Notes: generated by a model not told the origin, from the letters alone. A stretch of DNA of 64,000 nt from Ascidiaceihabitans sp034111945 (GCA_047626725.1 JBLHSG010000017.1:33399-97398), one strand, 5' to 3'. Counted from the first letter of the stretch, positions 18,232 to 26,739 are shown. Translations and numbers: made by a program.

Positions 18232-19395
18232 ATGCGCGCATTTATCATCGCAGGCGAAGTGTCCGGCGACAAGCTGGGTGGGGCATTGATGGCGGGGTTA
18301 CGAACTTTGCGCCCTGACATCCGTTTTTCCGGTGTCGGCGGCGAACAAATGCAAGCCCACGGGCTGACCAGCCAGTTTGACATGAACGAGCTGAGCGTGA
18401 TGGGAATTGCCGAAATTCTCCCGAAATACTTTCATCTGAAACGCCGTATTCAAGAAACTGCGCAGGCGGTGATCGACAGCAAACCAGACGTGATGATCAC
18501 CATCGACAGTCCTGATTTTTCGTTGCGCGTGGCCAAACTGGTCAAGGCAGAAACGAACATCCGCTGCGTGCATTATGTGGCCCCGTCGGTCTGGGCATGG
18601 CGTCCGGGGCGTGCGGTCAAGATGGCTAAAATCATAGATCATGTGTTGGCGTTACTGCCTTTCGAGCCGCCATATATGGAAGCGGCCGGGATGGAATGCG
18701 ATTTTGTCGGGCACCCTGTTGTGGGCGAACCCGTCGCGTCAAAGGCTGAGGTCAAAGCGTTCCGCGTGCTGCATGGTTTTGAGGACGCGGACCCGTTGCT
18801 GTTGGTTTTGCCGGGATCGCGGCGCGGCGAAGTCACGCGTTTGGCGCCCGTCTTGGGTGAGGTTCTGGCCCCGATTTTGGCCGCGCATCCTAAGTTGAAG
18901 GTGGTTGTGCCCGCGGCTGGTCCTGTTGCGGCACTGGTTCAAGAACAGGCCAAAGACTGGCCGGTTGTTCCTTTGGTTCTGGACCCCAGGGCGAAAACGC
19001 TGGACGCCGCGACAAAAGAAAAACGTGCGGCATTTGGGGCTGCGGATTTCGCAATTGCGGCGTCTGGTACTGTCATGTTGGAACTGGCGGCCGCGAATAC
19101 GCCGGTGGTTAGTGCTTACAATTTGAACTGGTTGAGCTTTCAAATCATGAGCCGCATGGCCTTGGTGGATACGGCGAATTTGATAAATCTGGTGTCAGAA
19201 ACGCGCCACGTGCCGGAATTTATCGGCGGGGAATGTCGGTCGGATTTGATCTTGGACGGGCTGGAACGTCTGATGTCAGATCCTGAACCACAACGTGCTG
19301 CGATGGCTTTGACAATGGACCGTTTGGGGCAGGGCGGTGAAGAACCGGGATTGCGTGCGGCGCGTGCTGTTCTTGATCGAATGCCTCAACAATAG
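18232..19395 (+). CDS. lpxB: Lipid A disaccharide synthase LpxB
   Basis: Joins lipid X and UDP-diacylglucosamine into the lipid A disaccharide at the inner membrane. The 387-residue protein of the GT-B fold starts MRAFIIAGEVSGDKLGGALM, with FSGVGGEQMQAHG, DSPDFSLRVAK, VHYVAPSVWAWRPGRAVKMA and the nucleotide-binding region FAIAASGTVMLELAAANTPV. The ATG at 18232 is chosen because it lies 2 nt after lpxI and gives the family N-terminus. Last gene of the envelope run; a terminator follows. Confidence 0.96.
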   Translation: MRAFIIAGEVSGDKLGGALMAGLRTLRPDIRFSGVGGEQMQAHGLTSQFDMNELSVMGIAEILPKYFHLKRRIQETAQAVIDSKPDVMITIDSPDFSLRVAKLVKAETNIRCVHYVAPSVWAWRPGRAVKMAKIIDHVLALLPFEPPYMEAAGMECDFVGHPVVGEPVASKAEVKAFRVLHGFEDADPLLLVLPGSRRGEVTRLAPVLGEVLAPILAAHPKLKVVVPAAGPVAALVQEQAKDWPVVPLVLDPRAKTLDAATKEKRAAFGAADFAIAASGTVMLELAAANTPVVSAYNLNWLSFQIMSRMALVDTANLINLVSETRHVPEFIGGECRSDLILDGLERLMSDPEPQRAAMALTMDRLGQGGEEPGLRAARAVLDRMPQQ

Positions 19396-19409
19396 CGTGA
19401 TCCAACGGC

Positions 19410-19437
19410 GCCCGCTGACGCGGGCATTTGATATTTT
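19410..19437 (+). terminator. Terminator of the lpx operon
   Basis: A 6-bp stem, GCCCGC (19410-19415) with GCGGGC (19420-19425), has a TGAC loop and is followed by ATTTGATATTTT. It lies 14 nt after the lpxB stop. A second perfect hairpin, GGTGCGCG/CGCGCACC (19465-19483), lies next to the end of convergent mnmA and may end that transcript, but lacks a T run. Confidence 0.6.
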
Positions 19438-19490
19438 GATTGGCGTGTGCAGCTTTGGTCGTAAGGTGCGCGTATCGCGCACCACCTGAT

Positions 19491-20633
19491 TTACCCTTTG
19501 TGAATCCAGCCACCGCCAAAGATACGGCTGCTGTCACGATCATAAAATACGCAGGCTTGCCCCGGTGACACGCCTTGTTCTGCCATCACCAATTCTACCG
19601 TGGCTTCGGTGTCTGAAATCGGGCGAATGATCGCGTCAGTCGGCGGACGGGTTGACCGCACGCGCACCCCCACATGCCATTCATCGCGACTGGACAGCGG
19701 TTCATCCCCGAGCCAGTTGATTTCTTGCACCGGCACGTTGCGCGTGGCCAACATTGATTTTGGACCCACAACAACCTGACGTGTGTCTGCATCCAGTTTC
19801 ACCACATACAACGGATCAGCCAGCCCACCGATCCCCAAGCCTTTGCGCTGCCCGATGGTGTAGTTGATCACGCCGTCATGTTGCGCCAGCACTTGGCCGT
19901 CGGTGTTCACGATGTCGCCGGGTGCTGCGGCTTCGGGCCGTAGTTTGCGGATGACCGATGCGTAATCGCCATTGGGCACAAAACAAATGTCTTGGCTGTC
20001 GGGTTTGTCCGCCACGCTCAGCCCGTATTTTGCAGCCAATGCGCGGGTGTCATCCTTTGATGGCAAATGCCCCAGTGGAAAGCGCAAGTAATCGAGCTGG
20101 TCAGCTGTTGTTGAAAACAGGAAATAGCTTTGGTCGCGGTTTGCGTCTGCCGCACTGTGCAATTCTGCGCCCGTTTCGCCCATCAGGCGTTGGATGTAAT
20201 GACCGGTCGCCATGCAATCGGCCTCGAGGTCTTTTGCGGTTTCTAGCAGGTCTTTGAATTTCACGCGCTCATTGCACCGGATGCAAGGCACAGGTGTCGC
20301 GCCGCCCAGATAGCTGTCGGCGAATTCGTTTATGACCGCGTCCTTGAACACGTTTTCATAATCCAGAACGTAATGCGGGAACCCCATAGTTTCGGCCACA
20401 CGGCGCGCATCGTGAATATCTAGTCCGGCACAGCACGCGCCTTTTTTCGCCAGCGCAGCCCCGTGATCATACAACTGTAAGGTCACGCCAACCACATCAT
20501 AGCCTTCTTCGGCCAACATTGCGGCCACAACCGAACTGTCCACGCCGCCTGACATCGCCACAACCACACGGGTTTCTGACGGTGGTTTAGCAAAGCCAAG
20601 TGAGTTGAGCGTTTGGTGTTGATCCAGTGCCAT
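19491..20633 (-). CDS. mnmA: tRNA-specific 2-thiouridylase MnmA
   Basis: Adds sulfur to U34 of Lys, Glu and Gln tRNAs. The 380-residue protein has the PP-loop VVVAMSGGVDSSVVAAMLAE, the catalytic Cys pair region CIRCNERVKF and DSQDICFVPNGDY, and the segment YTIGQRKGLGIGG. The frame extends upstream, but GGAG sits 8 nt before the ATG at 20633, giving MALDQHQTLNSLGFA as N-terminus. It points away from sciP-ctrA, sharing a 163-nt divergent promoter region with sciP. Confidence 0.95.
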   Translation of the reverse strand: MALDQHQTLNSLGFAKPPSETRVVVAMSGGVDSSVVAAMLAEEGYDVVGVTLQLYDHGAALAKKGACCAGLDIHDARRVAETMGFPHYVLDYENVFKDAVINEFADSYLGGATPVPCIRCNERVKFKDLLETAKDLEADCMATGHYIQRLMGETGAELHSAADANRDQSYFLFSTTADQLDYLRFPLGHLPSKDDTRALAAKYGLSVADKPDSQDICFVPNGDYASVIRKLRPEAAAPGDIVNTDGQVLAQHDGVINYTIGQRKGLGIGGLADPLYVVKLDADTRQVVVGPKSMLATRNVPVQEINWLGDEPLSSRDEWHVGVRVRSTRPPTDAIIRPISDTEATVELVMAEQGVSPGQACVFYDRDSSRIFGGGWIHKG

Positions 20634-20796
20634 GGTGGCCTCTCCGAATTGGTCAGTTGGGACATGTTTTAGCGAAGTCTGTAGGAATATAGGAAAATCG
20701 TAATCATTCTCAAGCGCCAGCTTCATCGCTCATTAAGCCTAATTGCGCAAATGTTCCACCCAAGACGAAGATTGGGACAATAAAACGGGTGAAAAA

Positions 20797-21075
20797 ATGT
20801 ATCTGAAAAAGGTGGAAGGACCACGGGCAGTCACGTTGCCGGATGGTTCAGTGATGACACAAGCGGATTTGCCAAGCGAAAGCACACGACGATGGGTGGC
20901 ATCGCGCAAGGCCTCTGTGGTGCGCGGTGTCTTGTATGGTTTGCTGTCCGAAGAGTCGGCTTTGCAGAAGTACAGGTTAAGCGAAGATGAATTTAAAGAG
21001 TGGGTTCGGGCCGTTAGTTTGCACGGAGAGGCCGCTTTAAAAGCCACATCGGTCCAGAAATATAGACAATTTTAA
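20797..21075 (+). CDS. sciP: SciP-type CtrA inhibitor (DUF1153)
   Basis: A 92-residue protein starting MYLKKVEGPRAVTLPDGSVM. The core is a helix-turn-helix of the DUF1153 family: TRRWVASRKASVVRGVLYGL, LSEESALQKYRLSEDEFKEW and HGEAALKATSVQKYRQ. In Caulobacter SciP binds CtrA and blocks transcription from CtrA promoters late in the cell cycle. Its place 101 nt before ctrA on the same strand supports the call. The start at 20797 matches the family; upstream in-frame codons are not conserved-looking. Confidence 0.88.
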   Translation: MYLKKVEGPRAVTLPDGSVMTQADLPSESTRRWVASRKASVVRGVLYGLLSEESALQKYRLSEDEFKEWVRAVSLHGEAALKATSVQKYRQF

Positions 21076-21097
21076 GTTGCATGGCTAATATCTAGTT

Positions 21098-21151
21098 ATC
21101 GGTAACCGATGGTTAACCTTTTTTGTTCACGGTTGGTACCAATGGTTAACC
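21098..21151 (+). promoter_or_regulatory. Tandem palindromic elements with GGTTAACC upstream of ctrA
   Basis: Two near-identical units lie between sciP and ctrA. Unit 1 (21098-21118) is ATCGGT-A-ACCGAT running into GGTTAACC. Unit 2 (21133-21151) is TTGGT-ACCAA followed by TGGTTAACC. The two GGTTAACC octamers, each itself a palindrome, are 33 bp apart. TTAACC is the conserved core of alphaproteobacterial CtrA half-sites, so autoregulation by CtrA and/or SciP is the simplest reading, though neither unit has the full TTAA-N7-TTAA arrangement. Confidence 0.5.
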
Positions 21152-21176
21152 CTTGATGTGATGCGGAGAAATAAAA

Positions 21177-21899
21177 ATGCGTGTGCTGCTGGTTGAAGAC
21201 GATCCAACGACCTCGAAAAGTATCGAATTGATGCTGACCCATGCCAATCTGAACGTTTATGCGACAGATTTGGGCGAGGAGGGGATCGATCTTGCAAAAC
21301 TATATGATTACGATTTGATCCTTCTTGACCTCGATCTACCGGATATGAACGGTCACGATGTGCTGCGCCAATTGCGCCTGGCGCGGATTGAAACGCCGAT
21401 TTTGATCTTGTCTGGGGCAGATGACACCGAAAGCAAGATTAAAGGTTTTGGTTTTGGCGCAGACGACTATCTGACAAAACCGTTCCATCGCGAGGAACTG
21501 GTGGCGCGTATTCATGCGATCATTCGCCGGTCCAAAGGGCATTCGCAATCGGTCATCAATACCGGTCAGATTGCTGTTAACCTTGATGCTAAAACTATCA
21601 GTGTGCAGGGCAAAACTGTGCATTTGACAGGTAAAGAATACCAAATGCTCGAATTGTTGAGCCTGCGTAAAGGTACAACTTTGACCAAAGAGATGTTCTT
21701 GAACCATCTTTACGGCGGAATGGACGAACCCGAGCTGAAGATTATCGATGTCTTCATCTGTAAGCTGCGTAAAAAGCTAAGCGTCGCAACCGGTGGTGAA
21801 AACTACATCGAAACGGTTTGGGGCCGCGGATACGTTCTGCGCGATCCGGAACCCGTTGAAACACCCGAAGATCACCGTTTGGTTGTTGGCGCACGATAG
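21177..21899 (+). CDS. ctrA: Cell-cycle response regulator CtrA
   Basis: A 240-residue OmpR-type response regulator. The receiver domain (residues 1-115) has the acidic pocket VEDD, phospho-acceptor Asp51 in LILLDLDLPDMNG and the Lys in YLTKPFHREELVARI. The C-terminal winged helix (130-230) includes VHLTGKEYQMLELLSLRKGT, DVFICKLRKKL and ETVWGRGYVLRDPE, the typical CtrA recognition segment. The start follows GCGGAG. In Rhodobacterales CtrA drives flagellar, gene-transfer-agent and related genes rather than being essential. A hairpin terminator follows. Confidence 0.96.
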   Translation: MRVLLVEDDPTTSKSIELMLTHANLNVYATDLGEEGIDLAKLYDYDLILLDLDLPDMNGHDVLRQLRLARIETPILILSGADDTESKIKGFGFGADDYLTKPFHREELVARIHAIIRRSKGHSQSVINTGQIAVNLDAKTISVQGKTVHLTGKEYQMLELLSLRKGTTLTKEMFLNHLYGGMDEPELKIIDVFICKLRKKLSVATGGENYIETVWGRGYVLRDPEPVETPEDHRLVVGAR

Positions 21900-21962
21900 C
21901 GCAACGTTATAAATTACAGCACCGTCGGCCAATGAAACGGTCGACATAGCTGCACGGGCGGT

Positions 21963-21986
21963 AGGCGACATTTTGCGGTGTCGCCT
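21963..21986 (+). terminator. Terminator after ctrA
   Basis: An 8-bp stem, AGGCGACA (21963-21970) with TGTCGCCT (21979-21986), and an 8-nt loop, followed by GTCGCTGTTTT. It lies 64 nt after the ctrA stop and 109 nt before ligA. Confidence 0.65.
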
Positions 21987-22094
21987 GTCGCTGTTTTAAG
22001 TGCTGCAAATTTCCCAGATGTTTTGGAACGAATGCAACTGGACCTGCGTCTGTCTGCCGCCTATTTCTAAAGGACATACGGTAGGGGCAGATTT

Positions 22095-24215
22095 TTGAAC
22101 TTTGAACGCGACATAGCCGAGCTAAGCAAAGAAGATGCGCAATCCGAACTTGCGCAACTTGCTGATATTTTGGGCAAAGCTAACACCGCTTATCATGGCA
22201 ACGATGCGCCCGACTTGGATGATGCGGCATACGACCGTCTAAAGCGGCGCAACTCTGCAATCGAATCTGCGTTTCCAGATCTCAAACGTGCGGATAGCCC
22301 ATCGGATCAAATTGGGTCTGCGCCCTCTGACGGCTTTTCAAAAATCACACATGCTGTTGCGATGCTGTCGTTATCGAATGCCTTTAACAACGACGACGTG
22401 ACCGAGTTCGATGGCCGCATTCGTAAATATCTTGGGCTGGATGCAACCGTACCGCTGTTGTTCACGGCTGAACCAAAGATTGACGGTTTATCTTTGTCTT
22501 TACGGTACGAAAATGGCCAGCTTGTTCATGCGGCGACACGTGGCGATGGGTCCGTTGGCGAAAATGTCACCACCAATGCGCGCACCATCTCGGACATCCC
22601 CCAACATTTGACTGACGCGCCTGCAGTTCTTGAAGTTCGAGGCGAGGTCTACATGTCGCACGCCGACTTTGAGGCGTTAAACACAAACCAAACTCAAAAA
22701 GGCGGCAAGCTGTTTGCCAATCCACGCAATGCTGCTGCGGGTTCTTTACGCCAGTTGGATGCGGAAATCACGCGTGCTCGGCCCCTGCGGTTTTTCGCGT
22801 ATGCGTGGGGGGATTTGTCGGACCCCTTGGCTGATACACAAATGGGGGCGATTGAACGGTTGGCGTCGCTAGGTTTTCAAACCAATCCACTTACCCAGGT
22901 TTGTGATGGCCCGACCGCATTGACCGCGCATTACGCTCGCATCGAACAGCAGCGTGCGGATCTGGGATACGACATTGATGGCGTTGTTTACAAAGTGAAC
23001 GACTTGTCCTTACAAGCGCGTCTCGGCTTTCGATCTACGACGCCGCGATGGGCTATCGCGCATAAATTTGCAGCAGAACTGGCTTGGACGCGTTTAGAAG
23101 GCATCGATATTCAAGTCGGTCGCACCGGCGCGCTTAGCCCGGTTGCGCGCCTTGCGCCAGTGACCGTTGGCGGTGTCGTTGTGTCAAATGCTACTCTGCA
23201 CAACGAAGATTACATTGCTGGTCGCGACGCAAAAGGTGGCGATATTCGAGAGGGAAAAGACATCCGTATCGGTGATTGGGTACAGATTTATCGCGCGGGC
23301 GATGTCATCCCAAAAATCGCAGATGTGGATCTAAGTAAACGCCCTGACGACGCTGTGGTTTTCGATTTTCCACATCTTTGCCCAGAGTGTCAAAGCGAAG
23401 CACCGCGTGAAATCGGGGATGCAGTGCGCCGATGTACAGGTGGACTGATTTGCCCTGCTCAAACTGTGGAAAAGTTGAAGCATTTTGTTGGCCGTTCCGC
23501 GTTTGATATTGAGGGCCTAGGGGCCAAACAGGTCGAACAATTTCACACCGACGGTTGGATAAACGAACCTGCCGATATTTTCACGCTGCGGGATCGGTTC
23601 GGTAGCGGCATGCAGCAATTGAAAAATCGCGAAGGATGGGGCGATAAATCGGCCTCTAATTTGTTTGATGCTATTGATGAAAAACGTAAAATTGGCTTGG
23701 GGCGGTTTCTGTTCGCGCTTGGAATTCGCCACATGGGCGAGGCAGGGTCGAACCTGACCGCCTCTCACTTCGGGACTTGGACGGATTTAAGTCAAGGAAT
23801 GAATGACGCAACTGCGTTGGAAGGTCCCGTTTGGGATGAGCTAAATGATGTCGATGGCGTAGGCGAGGTGATGGCCACATCGCTGGTTAAAGCGTTTTCA
23901 AACCCCGATGAACGCGCAGCAATCAACCGACTGGCCACGCATTTGAATATCCAGGATGTCGTGCGCATGGACACGTCCGCCAGCCCTGTTGCTGGCAAGA
24001 TCGTCGTCTTTTCTGGAACATTGGAAAAGATGACTCGCGCTGAAGCCAAAGCCAAAGCAGAACGTTTGGGGGCTAAAGTCTCGGGATCGGTCAGTGCAAA
24101 AACTGATCTGCTTGTGGCGGGTCCCGGGGCCGGCTCAAAGGCAAAAAAGGCTGTGGAATTGGGCATTGAAACCTTGGACGAGGACGAATGGATCGCCCTG
24201 ATCGAGGGGTTATGA
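22095..24215 (+). CDS. ligA: NAD-dependent DNA ligase LigA
   Basis: Seals nicks in replication and repair. The 706-residue protein has the adenylation domain with the nucleophile Lys128 in TAEPKIDGLSLSLRY, an OB fold (VGRTGALSPVARLAPVTVGG), the four-Cys zinc finger CPECQ...CTGGLICPAQ, helix-hairpin-helix repeats (DIEGLGAKQVEQF) and a C-terminal BRCT domain (GKIVVFSGTLEKMTRAEAKA). The start appears to be TTG at 22095: an in-frame stop at 22068 precedes it and no ATG or GTG lies between. The GTAGGGG upstream is a plausible ribosome site. Translationally coupled to recG. Confidence 0.95.
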   Translation: MNFERDIAELSKEDAQSELAQLADILGKANTAYHGNDAPDLDDAAYDRLKRRNSAIESAFPDLKRADSPSDQIGSAPSDGFSKITHAVAMLSLSNAFNNDDVTEFDGRIRKYLGLDATVPLLFTAEPKIDGLSLSLRYENGQLVHAATRGDGSVGENVTTNARTISDIPQHLTDAPAVLEVRGEVYMSHADFEALNTNQTQKGGKLFANPRNAAAGSLRQLDAEITRARPLRFFAYAWGDLSDPLADTQMGAIERLASLGFQTNPLTQVCDGPTALTAHYARIEQQRADLGYDIDGVVYKVNDLSLQARLGFRSTTPRWAIAHKFAAELAWTRLEGIDIQVGRTGALSPVARLAPVTVGGVVVSNATLHNEDYIAGRDAKGGDIREGKDIRIGDWVQIYRAGDVIPKIADVDLSKRPDDAVVFDFPHLCPECQSEAPREIGDAVRRCTGGLICPAQTVEKLKHFVGRSAFDIEGLGAKQVEQFHTDGWINEPADIFTLRDRFGSGMQQLKNREGWGDKSASNLFDAIDEKRKIGLGRFLFALGIRHMGEAGSNLTASHFGTWTDLSQGMNDATALEGPVWDELNDVDGVGEVMATSLVKAFSNPDERAAINRLATHLNIQDVVRMDTSASPVAGKIVVFSGTLEKMTRAEAKAKAERLGAKVSGSVSAKTDLLVAGPGAGSKAKKAVELGIETLDEDEWIALIEGL

Positions 24216-26302
24216 GCGGGCGTCCGGCATCGTTGTTTCCGCTGTTTGCAGGGCTTGAAACGCTCACTGGTGTTGGGCCTAAAACTGCAAAACTGTTCCC
24301 GCAATTGGGTGTTGAAGCACCGCGCGATTTGCTGTTCACGCTGCCGCATACCGGTATCGATCGACAATTGCGCAGCTCAATTCAAGACGTCGTTTTGCCT
24401 GCAACAGTCACTGTTTGTGTGACAATCGGCGCGCACCGCGAACCTCGCAACAAAGGTGGCGCGTATCGTATTCACGTTGAGGACGAGGGCACGTCATTTC
24501 AGTTGGTTTATTTTCACGCACGTGGTGATTATCTGGAGCGGACATTGCCGACAGGCGCGCGGCGTATCGTGTCTGGCCGTGTCGAAATGTTCGATGGTGT
24601 TGGTCAAATGGTGCACCCCGATCATGCGGTTCCCGAGGACGACGCGGATGGCATCCCAAGCTTTGAACCGGTCTATCCGTTGACCGCTGGCGTAACGCAA
24701 AAACTGATGTTCAAAGCCACGCGTGCAGCCCTTGACAGGGTTCCGGAACTGGCGGAATGGATCGATCCGAACCAAAAAGCAAAGGCGGAGTGGCCTGATT
24801 TTAACCAAGCTATTCGCGATGTTCATGCGCCTCAAAGTGTTCAAGATCTAGCCGCGACATCGCCGGCCCGAGAACGTTTGGCCTATGATGAACTCATGGC
24901 GCATCAGCTAACTTTGGCCTTGGCCCGCCTGCGTGAACGTCGAACCAAAGGGCGAAAAAGTGTCGCCACAGGGCGCTTGCAATCAAAGGTTTTGAGGGCG
25001 CTCCCTTATCGGCCAACGGGTGCGCAAACGCGTGCAATTACAGAAGTTTCCGCAGATATGGCGGATGAAAAACGCATGAACCGGCTGCTTCAGGGTGATG
25101 TTGGCGCAGGCAAGACTCTGGTGGCGTTTATGGCGCTTTTGGTCGCTGTCGAGGCTGGCGGTCAAGGTGTCATGATGGCCCCAACGGAAATTTTGGCGCG
25201 CCAACATTTAGCGAGCTTGCAGCCGCTGGCGGTTGATGCTGGCGTCGTTTTGGAACTGCTGACCGGGCGCGATAAGGGACGCGAACGCCGCGCGAAACTC
25301 GAGGCTTTGGCGCGCGGCGATATTCAAATTCTTGTCGGCACTCACGCGGTGTTTCAGGCGGATGTTGTATTTGGTGATTTACGTCTGGCGATTGTCGATG
25401 AACAACATCGGTTTGGTGTGCGTCAACGGCTTGAGCTGGGCAAAAAAGGCCAAAGTGCGGACGTCCTTGTGATGACGGCAACACCAATTCCAAGATCGCT
25501 GGCGTTGGCGCAATATGGCGACATGGACGTGTCTGTGCTGGATGAAAAACCGCCCGGTCGTAAACCGATCCGCACGGCGATGATATCAACGGAGCGAACG
25601 GACGAAGTGGTTGAACGTTTGCGCGCGGTCATGGCCGAAGGGCGGCAATGTTATTGGGTTTGCCCATTGGTTGAGGAAAGCGAAATTCTTGATCTGACCG
25701 CAGCCGAAGAACGGTTCAAGCGGTTGCGCGCGGTTTTAGGCGAGGGCGTTGTCGGGCTTGTGCACGGACAAATGCCGCCCGCGGACAAAGACGCGGCGAT
25801 GGCGCGTTTTCAATCTGGCGAAACCAAGGTTCTTGTCGCGACGACAGTGATCGAAGTTGGCGTCGATGTGCCAAATGCGACGATCATGGTGATCGAACGC
25901 GCTGAAACCTTTGGACTGGCGCAATTACACCAGTTGCGTGGGCGGGTCGGGCGCGGAGAGGCGGCGTCGACGTGCGTTTTGCTATATCAATCGCCGTTGT
26001 CAGAAACCGGGCAAAAGCGTCTGGAAGTCATGCGTGAAACCGAAGACGGGTTTCGAATTGCCGAGACAGATTTGCAAATGCGCGGTGCAGGGGATGTGAT
26101 TGGCGTCGCGCAATCGGGTGTGCCGCGTTTTCGGGTTGCTGATCTGGAACGACAAGCGGATTTGATGGCAGTTGCGCAAAGTGATGCGCGCGCATTGTTG
26201 ATGGATGACCCGACGCTGGACAAACCACGTGGGCAGGCCGCGCGAACGTTATTATGGCTTATGCGCCAAGACGAAGCGATCCGTTTGATTTCAGTAGGTT
26301 AG
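24212..26302 (+). CDS. recG: ATP-dependent DNA helicase RecG
   Basis: Remodels stalled forks and branched DNA. The 696-residue length matches the family. An N-terminal wedge/OB domain precedes helicase motifs: LLQGDVGAGKTLVAFMALLV (I), MAPTEILARQH (Ia), IVDEQHRFGVRQR (II, DEQH form), VMTATPIPRSLAL (III), ATTVIEVGVDVPNATIMVIE and the motif VI region QLHQLRGRVGRGEA. The ATGA overlap with ligA fixes the start at 24212. The LexA-like region and microprotein at 26311-26537 begin 9 nt after its stop. Confidence 0.96.
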   Translation: MSGRPASLFPLFAGLETLTGVGPKTAKLFPQLGVEAPRDLLFTLPHTGIDRQLRSSIQDVVLPATVTVCVTIGAHREPRNKGGAYRIHVEDEGTSFQLVYFHARGDYLERTLPTGARRIVSGRVEMFDGVGQMVHPDHAVPEDDADGIPSFEPVYPLTAGVTQKLMFKATRAALDRVPELAEWIDPNQKAKAEWPDFNQAIRDVHAPQSVQDLAATSPARERLAYDELMAHQLTLALARLRERRTKGRKSVATGRLQSKVLRALPYRPTGAQTRAITEVSADMADEKRMNRLLQGDVGAGKTLVAFMALLVAVEAGGQGVMMAPTEILARQHLASLQPLAVDAGVVLELLTGRDKGRERRAKLEALARGDIQILVGTHAVFQADVVFGDLRLAIVDEQHRFGVRQRLELGKKGQSADVLVMTATPIPRSLALAQYGDMDVSVLDEKPPGRKPIRTAMISTERTDEVVERLRAVMAEGRQCYWVCPLVEESEILDLTAAEERFKRLRAVLGEGVVGLVHGQMPPADKDAAMARFQSGETKVLVATTVIEVGVDVPNATIMVIERAETFGLAQLHQLRGRVGRGEAASTCVLLYQSPLSETGQKRLEVMRETEDGFRIAETDLQMRGAGDVIGVAQSGVPRFRVADLERQADLMAVAQSDARALLMDDPTLDKPRGQAARTLLWLMRQDEAIRLISVG

Positions 26303-26310
26303 CTGTAAGT

Positions 26311-26372
26311 GTTCCGAAAAGTTCACAAATGTTCTTAAAAAGTTCTTTACAAGTGACGTTCAAAATGAGAAC
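26311..26372 (+). promoter_or_regulatory. Array of GTTC tetramers with a LexA-like SOS box
   Basis: GTTC occurs at 26311, 26321, 26331, 26342 and 26358, the first four on the same face of the helix (10, 10 and 11 bp apart). The pair at 26331-26345 has exact GTTC-N7-GTTC spacing, the known alphaproteobacterial LexA operator. GTTC at 26358 forms an inverted GTTC-N7-GAAC with 26369-26372. Two more GAAC copies are at 26388 and 26405. The array lies directly upstream of the 42-residue ORF. Confidence 0.55.
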
Positions 26373-26408
26373 AAAGGTGCAACAGAAGAACATGAGGCAC
26401 CGACGAAC

Positions 26409-26537
26409 ATGACAACAATTCGCCAAATCAAATCGATCGCGTCCCGTGCGCAAGACACCTTGTTGCAGGATGCAATTGGAATGGCTGCGTTAATTGTGAT
26501 GTTGTTTGTTGGCCTGTCTTTACCTTCTTTTGTTTGA
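26409..26537 (+). CDS. 42-residue membrane microprotein, probably SOS-regulated
   Basis: An ATG at 26409 opens a 42-codon frame starting MTTIRQIKSIASRAQDTLLQ, with a basic N-terminus (Arg5, Lys8, Arg13), then one transmembrane helix around GMAALIVMLFVGLSLPSFV. GAGG lies about 11 nt upstream. I do not recognise a named family. The LexA-like box just before it invites comparison with Caulobacter SidA, a tiny SOS-induced inner-membrane division inhibitor, but no sequence homology is claimed. Expression from its own promoter after recG is likely. The frame ends 138 nt before a strong terminator. Confidence 0.6.
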   Translation: MTTIRQIKSIASRAQDTLLQDAIGMAALIVMLFVGLSLPSFV

Positions 26538-26560
26538 ATTTCTGCCTGCGATCTTATGCC

Positions 26561-26711
26561 GACCATTCTACGCGTCCGTCCCAAATTGATGCGATAACAG
26601 ACACTGCCTGTCCTACGTTAAGCCGACACCTTCGGTTATGAATGGTCCAGGGTCCCCATAAGATACAGTTACTTGCGCCGCCATCCCTTTGGATGAGCGG
26701 CGTTTTTTTTT
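26561..26711 (+). ncRNA. Candidate small RNA or structured 3' UTR
   Basis: The 150 nt between the 42-residue ORF and its terminator are non-coding and can fold. An 8-bp closing helix pairs GACCATTC (26561-26568) with GAATGGTC (26640-26647). Inside it are GACA-CTGCC-TGTC and CCGA-CACCT-TCGG hairpins, and the strong terminator is at the 3' end. No Rfam family is recognised. It could be a processed 3' UTR of the microprotein mRNA or an independent sRNA. Confidence 0.3.
26676..26711 (+). terminator. Strong terminator with nine T residues
   Basis: The stem CGCCGC-CATCC (26676-26686) pairs with GGATG-A-GCGGCG (26691-26702) around a CTTT loop with one bulged A, followed by nine T (26703-26711). The clearest intrinsic terminator in the window. 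It ends the microprotein/sRNA transcript; the convergent chemoreceptor gene ends at 26740. Confidence 0.85.
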
Positions 26712-26739
26712 GCCCTCGAAAGGTGTCCTGCAAATTCCG

